A stretch of DNA of 5,565 nt from Candidatus Yanofskybacteria bacterium RIFOXYD1_FULL_42_10 (GCA_001795975.1 MGLG01000041.1:7491-13055); one strand, 5' to 3'. Shown: positions 1 to 4,704, counted from the first letter of the stretch. Numbers and translations: made by a program. The notes: generated by a model not told the origin, from the letters alone.

Positions 1-410
1 GAGAAAAATGTTCCCGGACTTCTGATAAGCTGGGAAATGACCACCCTTTCCACTCCGTTGATAATAAAAGTTCCCCTCGGGGTCATAAGGGGAAAATCGG
101 CAAGAAACAATTCTTGCTCTTTTTGCTGTTCGGTTCTTTTGTTTTTTAAGCCGATTTTTATTTTGAGAGGCGCTTCAAACGAAACATTCTTCTCCATCGC
201 CTTTCTCTCGTCATACTTGGGCTCTTCAAGTTTGTAATCCAAAAACCTTAATTCCAATTCTTCTCCCGTCCAATCTTCTATCGGAGAAACATCTTTGAGC
301 AATTCTTTCAATCCGACATCCAAAAACCACTTATAAGAATCCAATTGAACCTGAACCAAATTGGGAGCTTCAAATTGGTCTAAGCTGAATTTTGAAAATA
401 TTTTACGCAT
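1..410 (-). CDS. rpoB: RNA polymerase beta subunit, N-terminal 136 residues (runs off the left edge)
   Basis: This is the beginning of the beta subunit of the core RNA polymerase, which forms much of the active-site cleft. Reading from the ATG at 410-408, the frame is open to the window edge. Residues 14-70 match the RpoB opening: an APNLVQVQLDSYKWFL segment, then SPIEDWTGEELELRFLDYKL and EEPKYDERKA. Residues 108-136 contain PLMTPRGTFIINGVERVV followed by ISQLIRSPGTFF, the highly conserved stretch that reads NGTERVVVSQLHRSPGVFF in other bacteria. Only about a tenth of a usual 1,100-1,300 residue RpoB is visible. No Shine-Dalgarno precedes the ATG; the upstream bases are a T-rich run. The leader (411-579) holds competing hairpins described separately. 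RpoC would be expected beyond the edge. The identity is very secure; the start is set by homology. Confidence 0.97.
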   Translation of the reverse strand, partial: MRKIFSKFSLDQFEAPNLVQVQLDSYKWFLDVGLKELLKDVSPIEDWTGEELELRFLDYKLEEPKYDERKAMEKNVSFEAPLKIKIGLKNKRTEQQKEQELFLADFPLMTPRGTFIINGVERVVISQLIRSPGTFF

Positions 411-482
411 TTAAAAAAATTAAGTCAGTAAAATAAAATGACTCCGGCGAGCTTTCGGTAAAAATTTATTGGATTTTAATTT

Positions 483-572
483 AAAAACGGAGCAATTCGG
501 ATTAATTATTAGATTGTCCCGAATTCCGTAATCCATTACGGATATCGCCGCGGCAGATCAAACCGGGACAAT
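483..572 (-). promoter_or_regulatory. Structured leader upstream of rpoB: mutually exclusive hairpins, attenuator-like
   Basis: Read on the minus strand, the RNA first meets arm 572-564, which pairs perfectly over 9 bp with 521-513 (CGGGACAAT/ATTGTCCCG). Inside that loop is an 8-bp hairpin, 542-535 with 532-525. The bases 529-519 can instead pair with 500-494 and 490-487 (11 bp with a 3-nt bulge at 491-493), and that stem is followed at once by a short T run at 487-483. The last stem looks like an intrinsic terminator. It shares bases with both earlier stems, so the folds exclude each other. The layout is what an attenuator or riboswitch expression platform looks like. A plain terminator after the upstream gene is the simpler alternative. 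No known riboswitch aptamer or L10 leader was recognised. Confidence 0.45.
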
Positions 573-579
573 ACAACAA

Positions 580-852
580 TTAATTTAGAGTCAATAGAGC
601 TTCTTTTATTGCCCTCGCAACCAGCCCCAATGCTGATATTCCCCTTATTTCTCCTTGTATTTCAATGTTTTTTAAAGACGACTTTTTTATTTTATTCTTA
701 AGCAGTATTTTGTCAAGCAATCTTATCAACATATTATCAGAACCTTGACCCGGTGTCAAATATTCATCTTCTGTCTCCATACTTGCATTTTTTATCTGAA
801 TAGAGATTCGATTTTGATTTATAATATTTATTATTAAAATTTTGCGAGACAT
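580..852 (-). CDS. Short TsaB-like protein (N-terminal ASKHA lobe only)
   Basis: The predicted protein has about 90 residues from the ATG at 852. It resembles the first half of TsaB (YeaZ), the inactive partner of TsaD in threonylcarbamoylation of tRNA A37. The beta-strand opening SRKILIINIINQNRISIQIK corresponds to the ILALDTAT...SVAL strands of TsaB. The helix NMLIRLLDKILLKNKIKKSSL fits the helix before the family's GPGSFTGLR loop, and RGISALGLVARAIKEALL fits SFTGLRVGVAVANALGWAL. TsaB is usually 200 or more residues, so the second lobe is missing, and the GPGS loop is degenerate (EIRGIS). The frame stays open upstream to an ATG at 906, which would add 18 residues (MPNFFVKMLKIFAQHNKC) unlike TsaB. 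I prefer 852 because the family start aligns there; neither start has a Shine-Dalgarno. The gene follows rodA after a hairpin repeat and precedes rpoB. It may be a minimal TsaB, a decayed copy, or an unrelated small protein. Confidence 0.5.
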   Translation of the reverse strand: MSRKILIINIINQNRISIQIKNASMETEDEYLTPGQGSDNMLIRLLDKILLKNKIKKSSLKNIEIQGEIRGISALGLVARAIKEALLTLN

Positions 853-906
853 ACATTTGTTATGTTGAGCAAATATTTTAAGCATTTTAACGAAGAAATT
901 GGGCAA

Positions 907-989
907 ACCGCTTGCGGTCAGAAATATGATAGATCATAAGTCCGCTATCCGCAAACTGGCGGAGGCGGACAGGCCTTCATATTTCTGAC
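907..989 (-). repeat. Nested inverted repeat between rodA and the TsaB-like gene (Parcubacteria-type hairpin)
   Basis: A perfect 13-bp inverted repeat, GTCAGAAATATGA at 917-929 and its complement at 977-989, encloses an inner GC-rich hairpin. The inner arms are GTCCGC (940-945) with GCGGAC (965-970), and TCCGC (948-952) with GCGGA (959-963), leaving a small AAACTG loop. A further small hairpin, ACCGC-TT-GCGGT, lies at 907-918. The inner unit reads like the short TCCGCCAACTGGCGGA hairpins I recall as dispersed between genes in Parcubacteria genomes, reminiscent of REP elements. There is no T run after it on the minus strand, so it is not a standard intrinsic terminator. It may stabilise the rodA mRNA 3' end. 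Confidence 0.6.
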
Positions 990-998
990 ACATAAGTT

Positions 999-2114
999 CT
1001 ACCCATATCTCTTAATGCTCTGCAAAATCCCCAGCCCGATCATTATTGAAACCATGGAACTGCCTCCGTAACTGATAAACGGAAAAGGAATTCCGGTAAT
1101 CGGCATCAGGCCGATATTAACAGCCGCTCCGACCAAAATATGAGAAAATATAAACACCGCCATGCCGATGGAAAAAAGTTTTCCGAAATTAAAACCGGAC
1201 ATTCTTCCTATGTTTAAAATTCTATACAAGATAAATCCCGACAAGCCCATCAAAAATGTTATGCCCGCAAAACCGAATTGTTCGGCAGTGGCGGCAAAGA
1301 TAAAATCATTACGGGCTTCGGGTAAAAACCCTTGAGCGACCTGCGAGCCCTTGCCCAAACCATTGCCGAATAAATAACCCGACCCTATCGCCACCCGCGA
1401 TTGAATTAAATTATATCCCCTGCCGTAAGGATCGTCATGGGGATTGATGAAGGAAATTATTCTGTCTTTCTGATACGGATGCAAAATAACAGCCCAAGAA
1501 ACATAAAAAGCGACAGCTCCCGCTATTAAAATCAGGAACAGATGCTTCTTGTTTATTCCGGCGACAAAAAGCATGGCCATCCAAATCATTGCGAAAATAA
1601 TTGCCGACCCGAGATCCGGCTGGATAATCATAATGGTGGCAGGAAGAAGAAAATAAATACCGGAAACAACCACATACTTTAACTCGTTAATATGCACATG
1701 CCTTTGGGAAAAATATTTAGCCATCAGTATTATCATCATAAGCTTTGCCAGTTCTGCCGGCTCAAAGGTGAATCCTCCCAAAACAAGCCACGAATTAACG
1801 CCCCGAATAGATTTAGAATAAAAAGTTAAAACAAGTAAAAACAAACAAAATATATAAAAAAGAAGCACCGGGAGAGAATAATTTTTTAAATACCGATAGT
1901 TCCAAAACGAAAAAGCGAACATTAAAAACAGTCCGGCCGCAACAAATATGATTTGCTTAATGAGAAACCCGCCTTCCCAGCCGGAAATTCCGTACATGTT
2001 GATTATGCCGAATAAAGAAATCGCCGCTACCGCGGCAAACAAAGGAATATCTATTTCTCCAAAAGACAACGACAAATTCCTAATAAAACTTCTGGAATTT
2101 TTCTTGAGTGCCAT
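999..2114 (-). CDS. rodA: RodA, SEDS-family peptidoglycan glycosyltransferase
   Basis: This is an integral membrane enzyme that polymerises lipid II into glycan strands for side-wall elongation, normally with a class B penicillin-binding protein. The 371 residues are the normal RodA length and contain about ten hydrophobic segments. Family landmarks appear in order: RGVNSWLVLGGFTFEPAELAK (104-124), carrying the conserved Trp at 109 and the PAELAK box; QPDLGSA (165-171); DDPYGRGYNLIQSRVAIGSG (227-246); GFLPEARNDFIFAATAEQFG (262-281), whose Asp270 matches the essential catalytic Asp of SEDS enzymes; and MPITGIPFPFISYGGSS (337-353). The FIFA-AEQFG form and the ITGIPFPFISYGG end favour RodA over FtsW. 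The ATG at 2114 lies inside the upstream gene, giving a 35-bp overlap and suggesting translational coupling. No Shine-Dalgarno is visible. No PBP2 gene is present in the window. Confidence 0.93.
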   Translation of the reverse strand: MALKKNSRSFIRNLSLSFGEIDIPLFAAVAAISLFGIINMYGISGWEGGFLIKQIIFVAAGLFLMFAFSFWNYRYLKNYSLPVLLFYIFCLFLLVLTFYSKSIRGVNSWLVLGGFTFEPAELAKLMMIILMAKYFSQRHVHINELKYVVVSGIYFLLPATIMIIQPDLGSAIIFAMIWMAMLFVAGINKKHLFLILIAGAVAFYVSWAVILHPYQKDRIISFINPHDDPYGRGYNLIQSRVAIGSGYLFGNGLGKGSQVAQGFLPEARNDFIFAATAEQFGFAGITFLMGLSGFILYRILNIGRMSGFNFGKLFSIGMAVFIFSHILVGAAVNIGLMPITGIPFPFISYGGSSMVSIMIGLGILQSIKRYG

Positions 2115-2898
2115 AATTTTTTATAAAGTTGGAATTTTCAAATACATTGGTGGATGCTTCTATCGCGACATTGACCACAGTTGAATCTGCGGAATAAGGC
2201 CACTGAATCTGAAAACCTCTCTCCGTCCCGGAAAGAAATGTCCTGATATCGGTTTTGCCGACACCGGTAATGTTCTCCGCCTCGTCCAATAATACAACCG
2301 AGACATCAACTTTGTCAAAATCAAAATTAGAACTGTTATAAAGCGTTGCATCAAACCGGCTGTTGCCGTTTACATTTGGCGAAAAGGTCTGCCGGCGGAT
2401 CATAAAATTAACAACGCTGTCAAACGGCTGAATCTTGCTCCACTGAACGCTGTTTATCGTCATGGAGACATTCGCCGCTTCGCCGTTAATTTTTAACGAA
2501 ACCGCCGTTAAAAATTTGGTCTGACCTGGAAGAATATATGAGGAACCATTGCTCTTCATTAATTCAACGCCATTTGCGTCGGTAAAACTCAAGCTATAAT
2601 CAAAACTGGAAGCGCCGTAAATAGTATTAGCATTATAAACCTTAGCGACAAAATCATAATCGCCAATTCCCGTTTGGAGATATTGGCTGGATTTTATTTC
2701 CAACGGCAAAATTGCCGGTTCGCAGGTTTTGCCGCAGGCCAACAGTCCGCAATCCAGCCCGTCTTCTTTGCCGTTCTTAATATTGTCAAAACAGGTCGGC
2801 TCAACTCTTACCCAAACGAAAACACCGTATCCAAGCAACAAAAAAATCAAAACAAAAACCAATCCGACAATCAACTGTTTTTGCAGACGAGGTTCCAT
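2080..2898 (-). CDS. Exported single-pass protein with a CxnDCG cysteine cluster, upstream of rodA
   Basis: The protein has 272 residues. A short positive N-terminus (MEPRLQKQ) is followed by one strong membrane helix at residues 9-31. With no evident cleavage site, it is probably an anchored protein with its body outside the membrane. Just after the helix is a cysteine cluster, TCFDNIKNGKEDGLDCG then LLACGKTC (Cys36, Cys50, Cys55, Cys59). It has the C-x-D/N-G-x-x-D-C-G pattern found in many surface proteins, there probably disulphide-bonded or metal-bound. The remainder (about 64-260) is rich in beta-strand patterns and looks like two Ig or fibronectin-like sandwiches (about 65-150 and 160-252). 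The gene overlaps rodA by 35 bp, so it is probably a cell-envelope partner of it. I do not recognise a named family. It starts at the ATG 2898-2896, right after a TATACT box. Confidence 0.8.
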   Translation of the reverse strand: MEPRLQKQLIVGLVFVLIFLLLGYGVFVWVRVEPTCFDNIKNGKEDGLDCGLLACGKTCEPAILPLEIKSSQYLQTGIGDYDFVAKVYNANTIYGASSFDYSLSFTDANGVELMKSNGSSYILPGQTKFLTAVSLKINGEAANVSMTINSVQWSKIQPFDSVVNFMIRRQTFSPNVNGNSRFDATLYNSSNFDFDKVDVSVVLLDEAENITGVGKTDIRTFLSGTERGFQIQWPYSADSTVVNVAIEASTNVFENSNFIKNYGTQEKFQKFY

Positions 2899-2904
2899 TC
2901 CTTA

Positions 2905-2933
2905 AGTATACAGTATTTTGGATTAAAATTTAA
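2905..2933 (-). promoter_or_regulatory. Promoter of the exported-protein/rodA unit, possibly leaderless
   Basis: On the minus strand, TATACT (2910-2905) is a good -10 box. The -35 position, 17 bp upstream, is TTAAAT (2933-2928), a weak match. Only six bases (TAAGGA) separate the -10 box from the ATG at 2898, so a start at the usual distance would begin at or next to the ATG. The AAGGA there is too close to serve as a normal Shine-Dalgarno. The promoter sits directly behind the terminator of the preceding gene. Confidence 0.55.
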
Positions 2934-2936
2934 GAG

Positions 2937-2960
2937 AAAAAAAGGGAGACCCGTGTCTCC
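2937..2960 (-). terminator. Intrinsic terminator after the 53-codon gene
   Basis: On the minus strand, GGAGAC (2960-2955), a four-base loop and GTCTCC (2950-2945) form a perfect 6-bp GC-rich stem, followed after one C by seven T residues (2943-2937). It closes the transcript that starts in the 5S-downstream promoter and isolates it from the exported-protein/rodA unit. Confidence 0.85.
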
Positions 2961-2986
2961 TCATTAAACAGATCGTTTTGACCGCT

Positions 2987-3148
2987 TCAACTTCTACAAA
3001 ACGCCAAATAGAAAATGCCAAAAGATATTACTCCAAGAGAAGTGGCTATGGCATTATCGTTACCGATAAATCCCGCAATAAGAAAAGATACAACACCCGC
3101 CAAAAAAATCGCCTTACCTGCTGGAAATTCTTTCAAAAACTTAAGCAT
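2987..3148 (-). CDS. 53-residue hydrophobic membrane peptide downstream of 5S rRNA
   Basis: The ORF runs from the ATG at 3148 to the TGA at 2987. The N-terminus MLKFLKEFPAGKA is basic and amphipathic. It is followed by two hydrophobic segments, IFLAGVVSFLIAGFIG (14-29) and ATSLGVISFGIFYLAFC (35-51), separated by a short polar turn NDNAI, which suggests a two-pass hairpin membrane peptide. Expression signals are the best in the window: a complete AGGAGG at 3160-3155, six bases before the ATG, a near-consensus promoter at 3196-3224 and an intrinsic terminator at 2937-2960. It is therefore a free-standing monocistronic gene between 5S rRNA and the envelope genes. I do not recognise a family. Two-pass peptides of this size include stress proteins, toxins of type I systems and small regulators; nothing in the sequence picks one. 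Confidence 0.75.
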   Translation of the reverse strand: MLKFLKEFPAGKAIFLAGVVSFLIAGFIGNDNAIATSLGVISFGIFYLAFCRS

Positions 3149-3154
3149 CGTCAA

Positions 3155-3160
3155 CCTCCT
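3155..3160 (-). promoter_or_regulatory. Perfect AGGAGG ribosome binding site of the 53-codon gene
   Basis: AGGAGG reads on the minus strand with a six-base spacer (TTGACG) to the ATG at 3148. It decides the start of this small gene. It stands out because rpoB, rodA, the TsaB-like gene and the exported-protein gene show no convincing Shine-Dalgarno. Confidence 0.85.
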
Positions 3161-3195
3161 GTGTTGTTTTCCTTTGTTTTCAGGGTTCGCGGTTG

Positions 3196-3224
3196 ACTAT
3201 AACAAAACAAAAGAGAGCGGTCAA
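3196..3224 (-). promoter_or_regulatory. Strong sigma70-type promoter for the 53-codon gene
   Basis: On the minus strand, TTGACC (3224-3219) and TATAGT (3201-3196) are separated by exactly 17 bp, with one mismatch from consensus in each box. Transcription should begin near 3189, giving an untranslated leader of about 40 nt before the ATG at 3148. It lies just downstream of 5S rRNA, so the small gene need not depend on rRNA transcription. Confidence 0.8.
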
Positions 3225-3237
3225 GGTTTTGCCGAAA

Positions 3238-3379
3238 CTTAAAAAACATTGATCCGGCGACTACCTACTTTCGCTGGATAAATCCAACTATCATGGGCCT
3301 TGGCGTCTTTTACTTCTGAGTTCGGAATGGGATCAGGTAGTACAACGCCAGTATAGTCACCGAGTCAATGTTTTTTAAG
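3238..3379 (-). promoter_or_regulatory. 15-bp inverted repeat flanking 5S rRNA: processing stem and likely operon terminator
   Basis: CTTAAAAAACATTGA (3238-3252) and its exact complement (3365-3379) bracket the 5S gene and extend its helix I. In the precursor RNA this makes one long stem, as expected of an RNase III or RNase E-type processing site. On the minus strand the downstream arm contains T6 (3246-3241) just after the GC-rich 5S closing helix, so it may also stop transcription of the rRNA operon. Confidence 0.65.
3253..3364 (-). rRNA. rrf: 5S ribosomal RNA
   Basis: The minus strand contains CCTGATCCCATTCCGAACTC followed by AGAAGT, the hallmark of bacterial 5S rRNA, and later GATAGTTGGATTTATCCAGC and GCGAAAGTAGGTAG for the beta and gamma arms. 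The ends pair as helix I: TCGGTGACTA at the 5' end with TAGTCGCCGG at the 3' end, including G-U pairs. The mature RNA is about 112 nt; ends may be off by a few bases. It follows 23S after a spacer of roughly 135 nt that contains no tRNA. It binds the large subunit central protuberance. Confidence 0.95.
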
Positions 3380-3500
3380 ATTTAAATTCAACACGGGTTT
3401 GAATAAAATGTTTTAAGTTAAGAAACAACAATATAATCAAATAATTAATCCTCACTAAACCGTCAAAATTAAGCCAAGCCATCAGCCGGCAAAACTTTGG
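3365..3500 (-). other. 23S-5S spacer
   Basis: This is an AT-rich transcribed spacer between the 3' end of 23S and 5S. I see no tRNA, ORF or promoter in it. It carries one arm of the 5S processing stem (3365-3379). The segment around 3440-3500 may hold the 3' half of the stem that pairs with the 23S 5' leader, which lies outside the window, so the mature 23S end cannot be fixed exactly. Confidence 0.6.
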
Positions 3501-3877
3501 CGGGCAAACAATGATTTATTAGTAGCTCTCGGCTCAACGCATCACTGCGCTTACACCTGAGCCCTATCAACCTTGTGGTCTACAAGGAATCTACGATACC
3601 TAATCTTGAGGCCCGCTTCGCGCTTATATGCTTTCAGCGCTTATCGGAACCGAACATAGCTACCCAGCGGTGCCCTTGGCAGGACAGCTGGCAGACCAGA
3701 GGTTCGTTCATCCCGGTCCTCTCGTCGCACATTCATACATCACTGTATGCGCAGACTATATCTTTCCCCTCCGCCAACTGGCGAATTGGGGATCGGCATA
3801 TTATGAAAGTTAAAAAACTTCCATCTTCATCCCGCGATAGCGGGACTCCAGTCGTTACGGGGTCAATTATATCGCCC

Positions 3878-3906
3878 TTGCAATTAATTTACTTATGTGT
3901 TTTAAT
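3878..3906 (+). promoter_or_regulatory. Plus-strand promoter inside the sarcin-ricin-loop intron
   Basis: TTGCAA (3878-3883) and TTTAAT (3901-3906) are exactly 17 bp apart, with two and one mismatches from the sigma70 consensus. A start near 3913 would give a leader of about 28 nt before the ATG at 3941. It points against the rRNA gene. The region is AT-rich, so chance matches are a real concern; its position directly before an RBS and ORF is the main support. Confidence 0.45.
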
Positions 3907-3940
3907 GATTACAAGGTTCTTTTAATTGGAGTGAGGGAGA

Positions 3941-4180
3941 ATGAAGAAATTCATTGTTTTCGTCTTGTTTTGCGCTATTTTTCCAAATCTTGCTATTGTA
4001 TTATTTCAAATACTTTCAACCATTTTTATGGTAATAGTGTTCTATCTTCTAATTTTATCCCCGCCATTGTCACTACTTCTTACATTAGTTCAATGGCTAC
4101 CTTCAAGACAGGAATCATTTAAGAAATGTTTCTTAAAGAATTATCCAGTTCTCGATCCAATTCTCAGACAGACACAGTAA
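3941..4180 (+). CDS. Candidate 79-residue membrane protein encoded antisense within the group I intron
   Basis: The ORF lies wholly in the P6 insertion of the 608-nt intron, on the strand opposite to the rRNA. The ATG at 3941 is preceded by a purine-rich stretch, GGAGTGAGGGAGA, containing GGAG (3928-3931) and GAGGGA (3933-3938), a plausible ribosome binding site. The product begins MKKF, followed by hydrophobic stretches at about 4-26 and 28-52 (two or three passes, with a PP turn at 41-42), and ends in a basic polar tail (53-79). The TAA stop falls in the hairpin of an apparent terminator, and a promoter-like pair lies upstream. I recognise no family; two-pass toxins and small membrane factors are possible. 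The caution is that T-rich DNA easily encodes chance hydrophobic ORFs, so this could be spurious despite the full set of signals. Confidence 0.4.
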   Translation: MKKFIVFVLFCAIFPNLAIVLFQILSTIFMVIVFYLLILSPPLSLLLTLVQWLPSRQESFKKCFLKNYPVLDPILRQTQ

Positions 4181-4196
4181 AAACTGTGTCTTTTTT
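4170..4196 (+). terminator. Plus-strand intrinsic terminator inside the intron
   Basis: AGACACAGT (4170-4178), an AAAA loop and ACTGTGTCT (4183-4191) form a perfect 9-bp stem that runs straight into T6 (4191-4196). The polarity suits only plus-strand transcription; on the minus strand the hairpin is followed by GTCTGAGAA, not T residues. The stop codon of the antisense ORF (4178-4180) sits at the stem-loop junction. In the intron RNA the same sequence could fold as a P6 hairpin. Confidence 0.6.
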
Positions 4197-4395
4197 ATAA
4201 ATAACTTCCCACGGTATTAACTCTTGCCAGTTTTGATCTATGCTTTTCGGACCGAATTGCATAGCAAACAAGAGCCTCCACCGTTATTAGCCGAATTGTC
4301 ATCATGGATTACTCCATGAAGTAGCAATACTTTACTAAGGACAAACCCTCTCAAGTATCAACGCCCACACCAGATATGGACCAACCTGTCTCACG

Positions 4396-4704
4396 CATAA
4401 ATTAGTTTTCACTAATCGTCTCGTATTACTACGAGTATGGACTATACCACCTTCCACGAATGTGGAAGACCGACATATTGCGTTGTAAAAAATCACAACG
4501 CCTAATTCATTTAAGAATTAAGTCTCTACGGGGAACGAGATCGCAAAATGATTTTTCGTTCTTCCCTCGGAATTGTCCTAAAAATCCAGGTAGGATAATA
4601 GGCGTATTTCTACGCTCTCGCAACAGCGAGATTAGGATTTTTCCGATATGAGTCGATTTTGCTGATGCTGATTTCTCAGCATAGCCGCCTTAACCTTTCG
4701 GTCG
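4396..4704 (-). ncRNA. Compact ORF-less group IA intron after 23S U2593, 309 nt
   Basis: The exon ends CCGT, and the guide GCGG in the intron start pairs with CCGU through a U-G splice-site pair. In order: an ACC-GAAA-GGT hairpin in the P1 loop; P2 GCTGA-GAAA-TCAGC; P3 TCGAC/GTCGG; P4 CGGAA/TTCCG; P5 AAAAATCC/GGATTTTT, holding the hairpins TCTCGC-TGTT-GCGAGA and GCGTA-GAAA-TACGC; P6 AACGA/TCGTT; R CCCCGTAGAGACT (4533-4521); P7.1 TAATTC/GAATTA; P7.2 GCGTTGT/ACAACGC; P8 CTTCCAC/GTGGAAG; S GGTATAGTCC (4448-4439); P9 CTCGTA-GTAA-TACGAG; and P9.1 ATTAGT-GAAA-ACTAAT. The intron ends in G (4396). Every core helix is present, so it should be able to self-splice. L2593 is a known group I site; the Chlamydomonas chloroplast intron encoding I-CreI sits there. 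Confidence 0.93.

Larger units (their letters stand above)
3726..4333 (-). ncRNA. Group IA intron in the sarcin-ricin loop (after U2656), 608 nt
   Basis: The 5' exon ends TTAGT and the intron begins AAAGTATT; the guide GCUA pairs with exon UAGU, giving the required U-G pair at the splice site. P2 is TCATGGA-GTAA-TCCATGA with a GNRA loop. P3 is TCGGC (near 4290) with GCCGA (near 3797). P4 uses AACGGTGGA and ACCGTGGGAAG (4204-4219). R, near 3851-3865, reads GTAACGACTGG; then come P7.1 (CCCGC-TATC-GCGGG), P7.2 and P8, and S is AAGATATAGTC (3764-3754). P9 follows, and the final base is G at 3726. P7.1/P7.2 indicate subgroup IA. The P6 region (about 3866-4203) has no endonuclease on the sense strand but carries a candidate gene on the opposite strand. 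The shared core makes it a sister of the endonuclease-bearing intron at 4798. Confidence 0.88.

Noticed and set aside
37..237. Plus-strand ORF of 66 codons
   Set aside because: It lies wholly antisense to the strongly conserved rpoB N-terminus and has no signals of its own.
568..594. Promoter candidate for rpoB, TTGACT with TATTGT on the minus strand
   Set aside because: The spacer is only 15 bp and the -10 box lies within the 9-bp hairpin arm, so it is not convincing.
1948..2967. Plus-strand ORFs at 1948-2184 and 2674-2967 and a minus-strand ORF at 2160-2354
   Set aside because: They are shadows of rodA and the exported-protein gene in other frames; no ribosome binding sites or protein-like features.
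2978..3242. Two overlapping plus-strand ORFs of 72 and 75 codons
   Set aside because: They lie antisense to the 53-codon gene and its promoter, which have much better signals.
3380..3500. A tRNA in the 23S-5S spacer
   Set aside because: No cloverleaf, GTTCGA-type T-loop or acceptor pairing was found.
3575..3925. Plus-strand ORFs across the last 23S exon and the start of the intron
   Set aside because: They are antisense to conserved rRNA and ribozyme core; their composition reflects the structural RNA.
4118..4137. Near-perfect palindrome TTTAAGAAA-TG-TTTCTTAAA
   Set aside because: It lies inside the candidate antisense ORF in AT-rich DNA; it could be a P6 hairpin or a chance palindrome, with no further support for an operator.
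3866..4203. A remnant homing endonuclease on the sense strand of the 608-nt intron
   Set aside because: Reading the minus strand shows frequent stops and no LAGLIDADG, GIY-YIG or HNH motif.
4460..4651. Plus-strand ORF of 63 codons
   Set aside because: It is antisense to the compact 309-nt intron, whose every segment is already explained by ribozyme helices.
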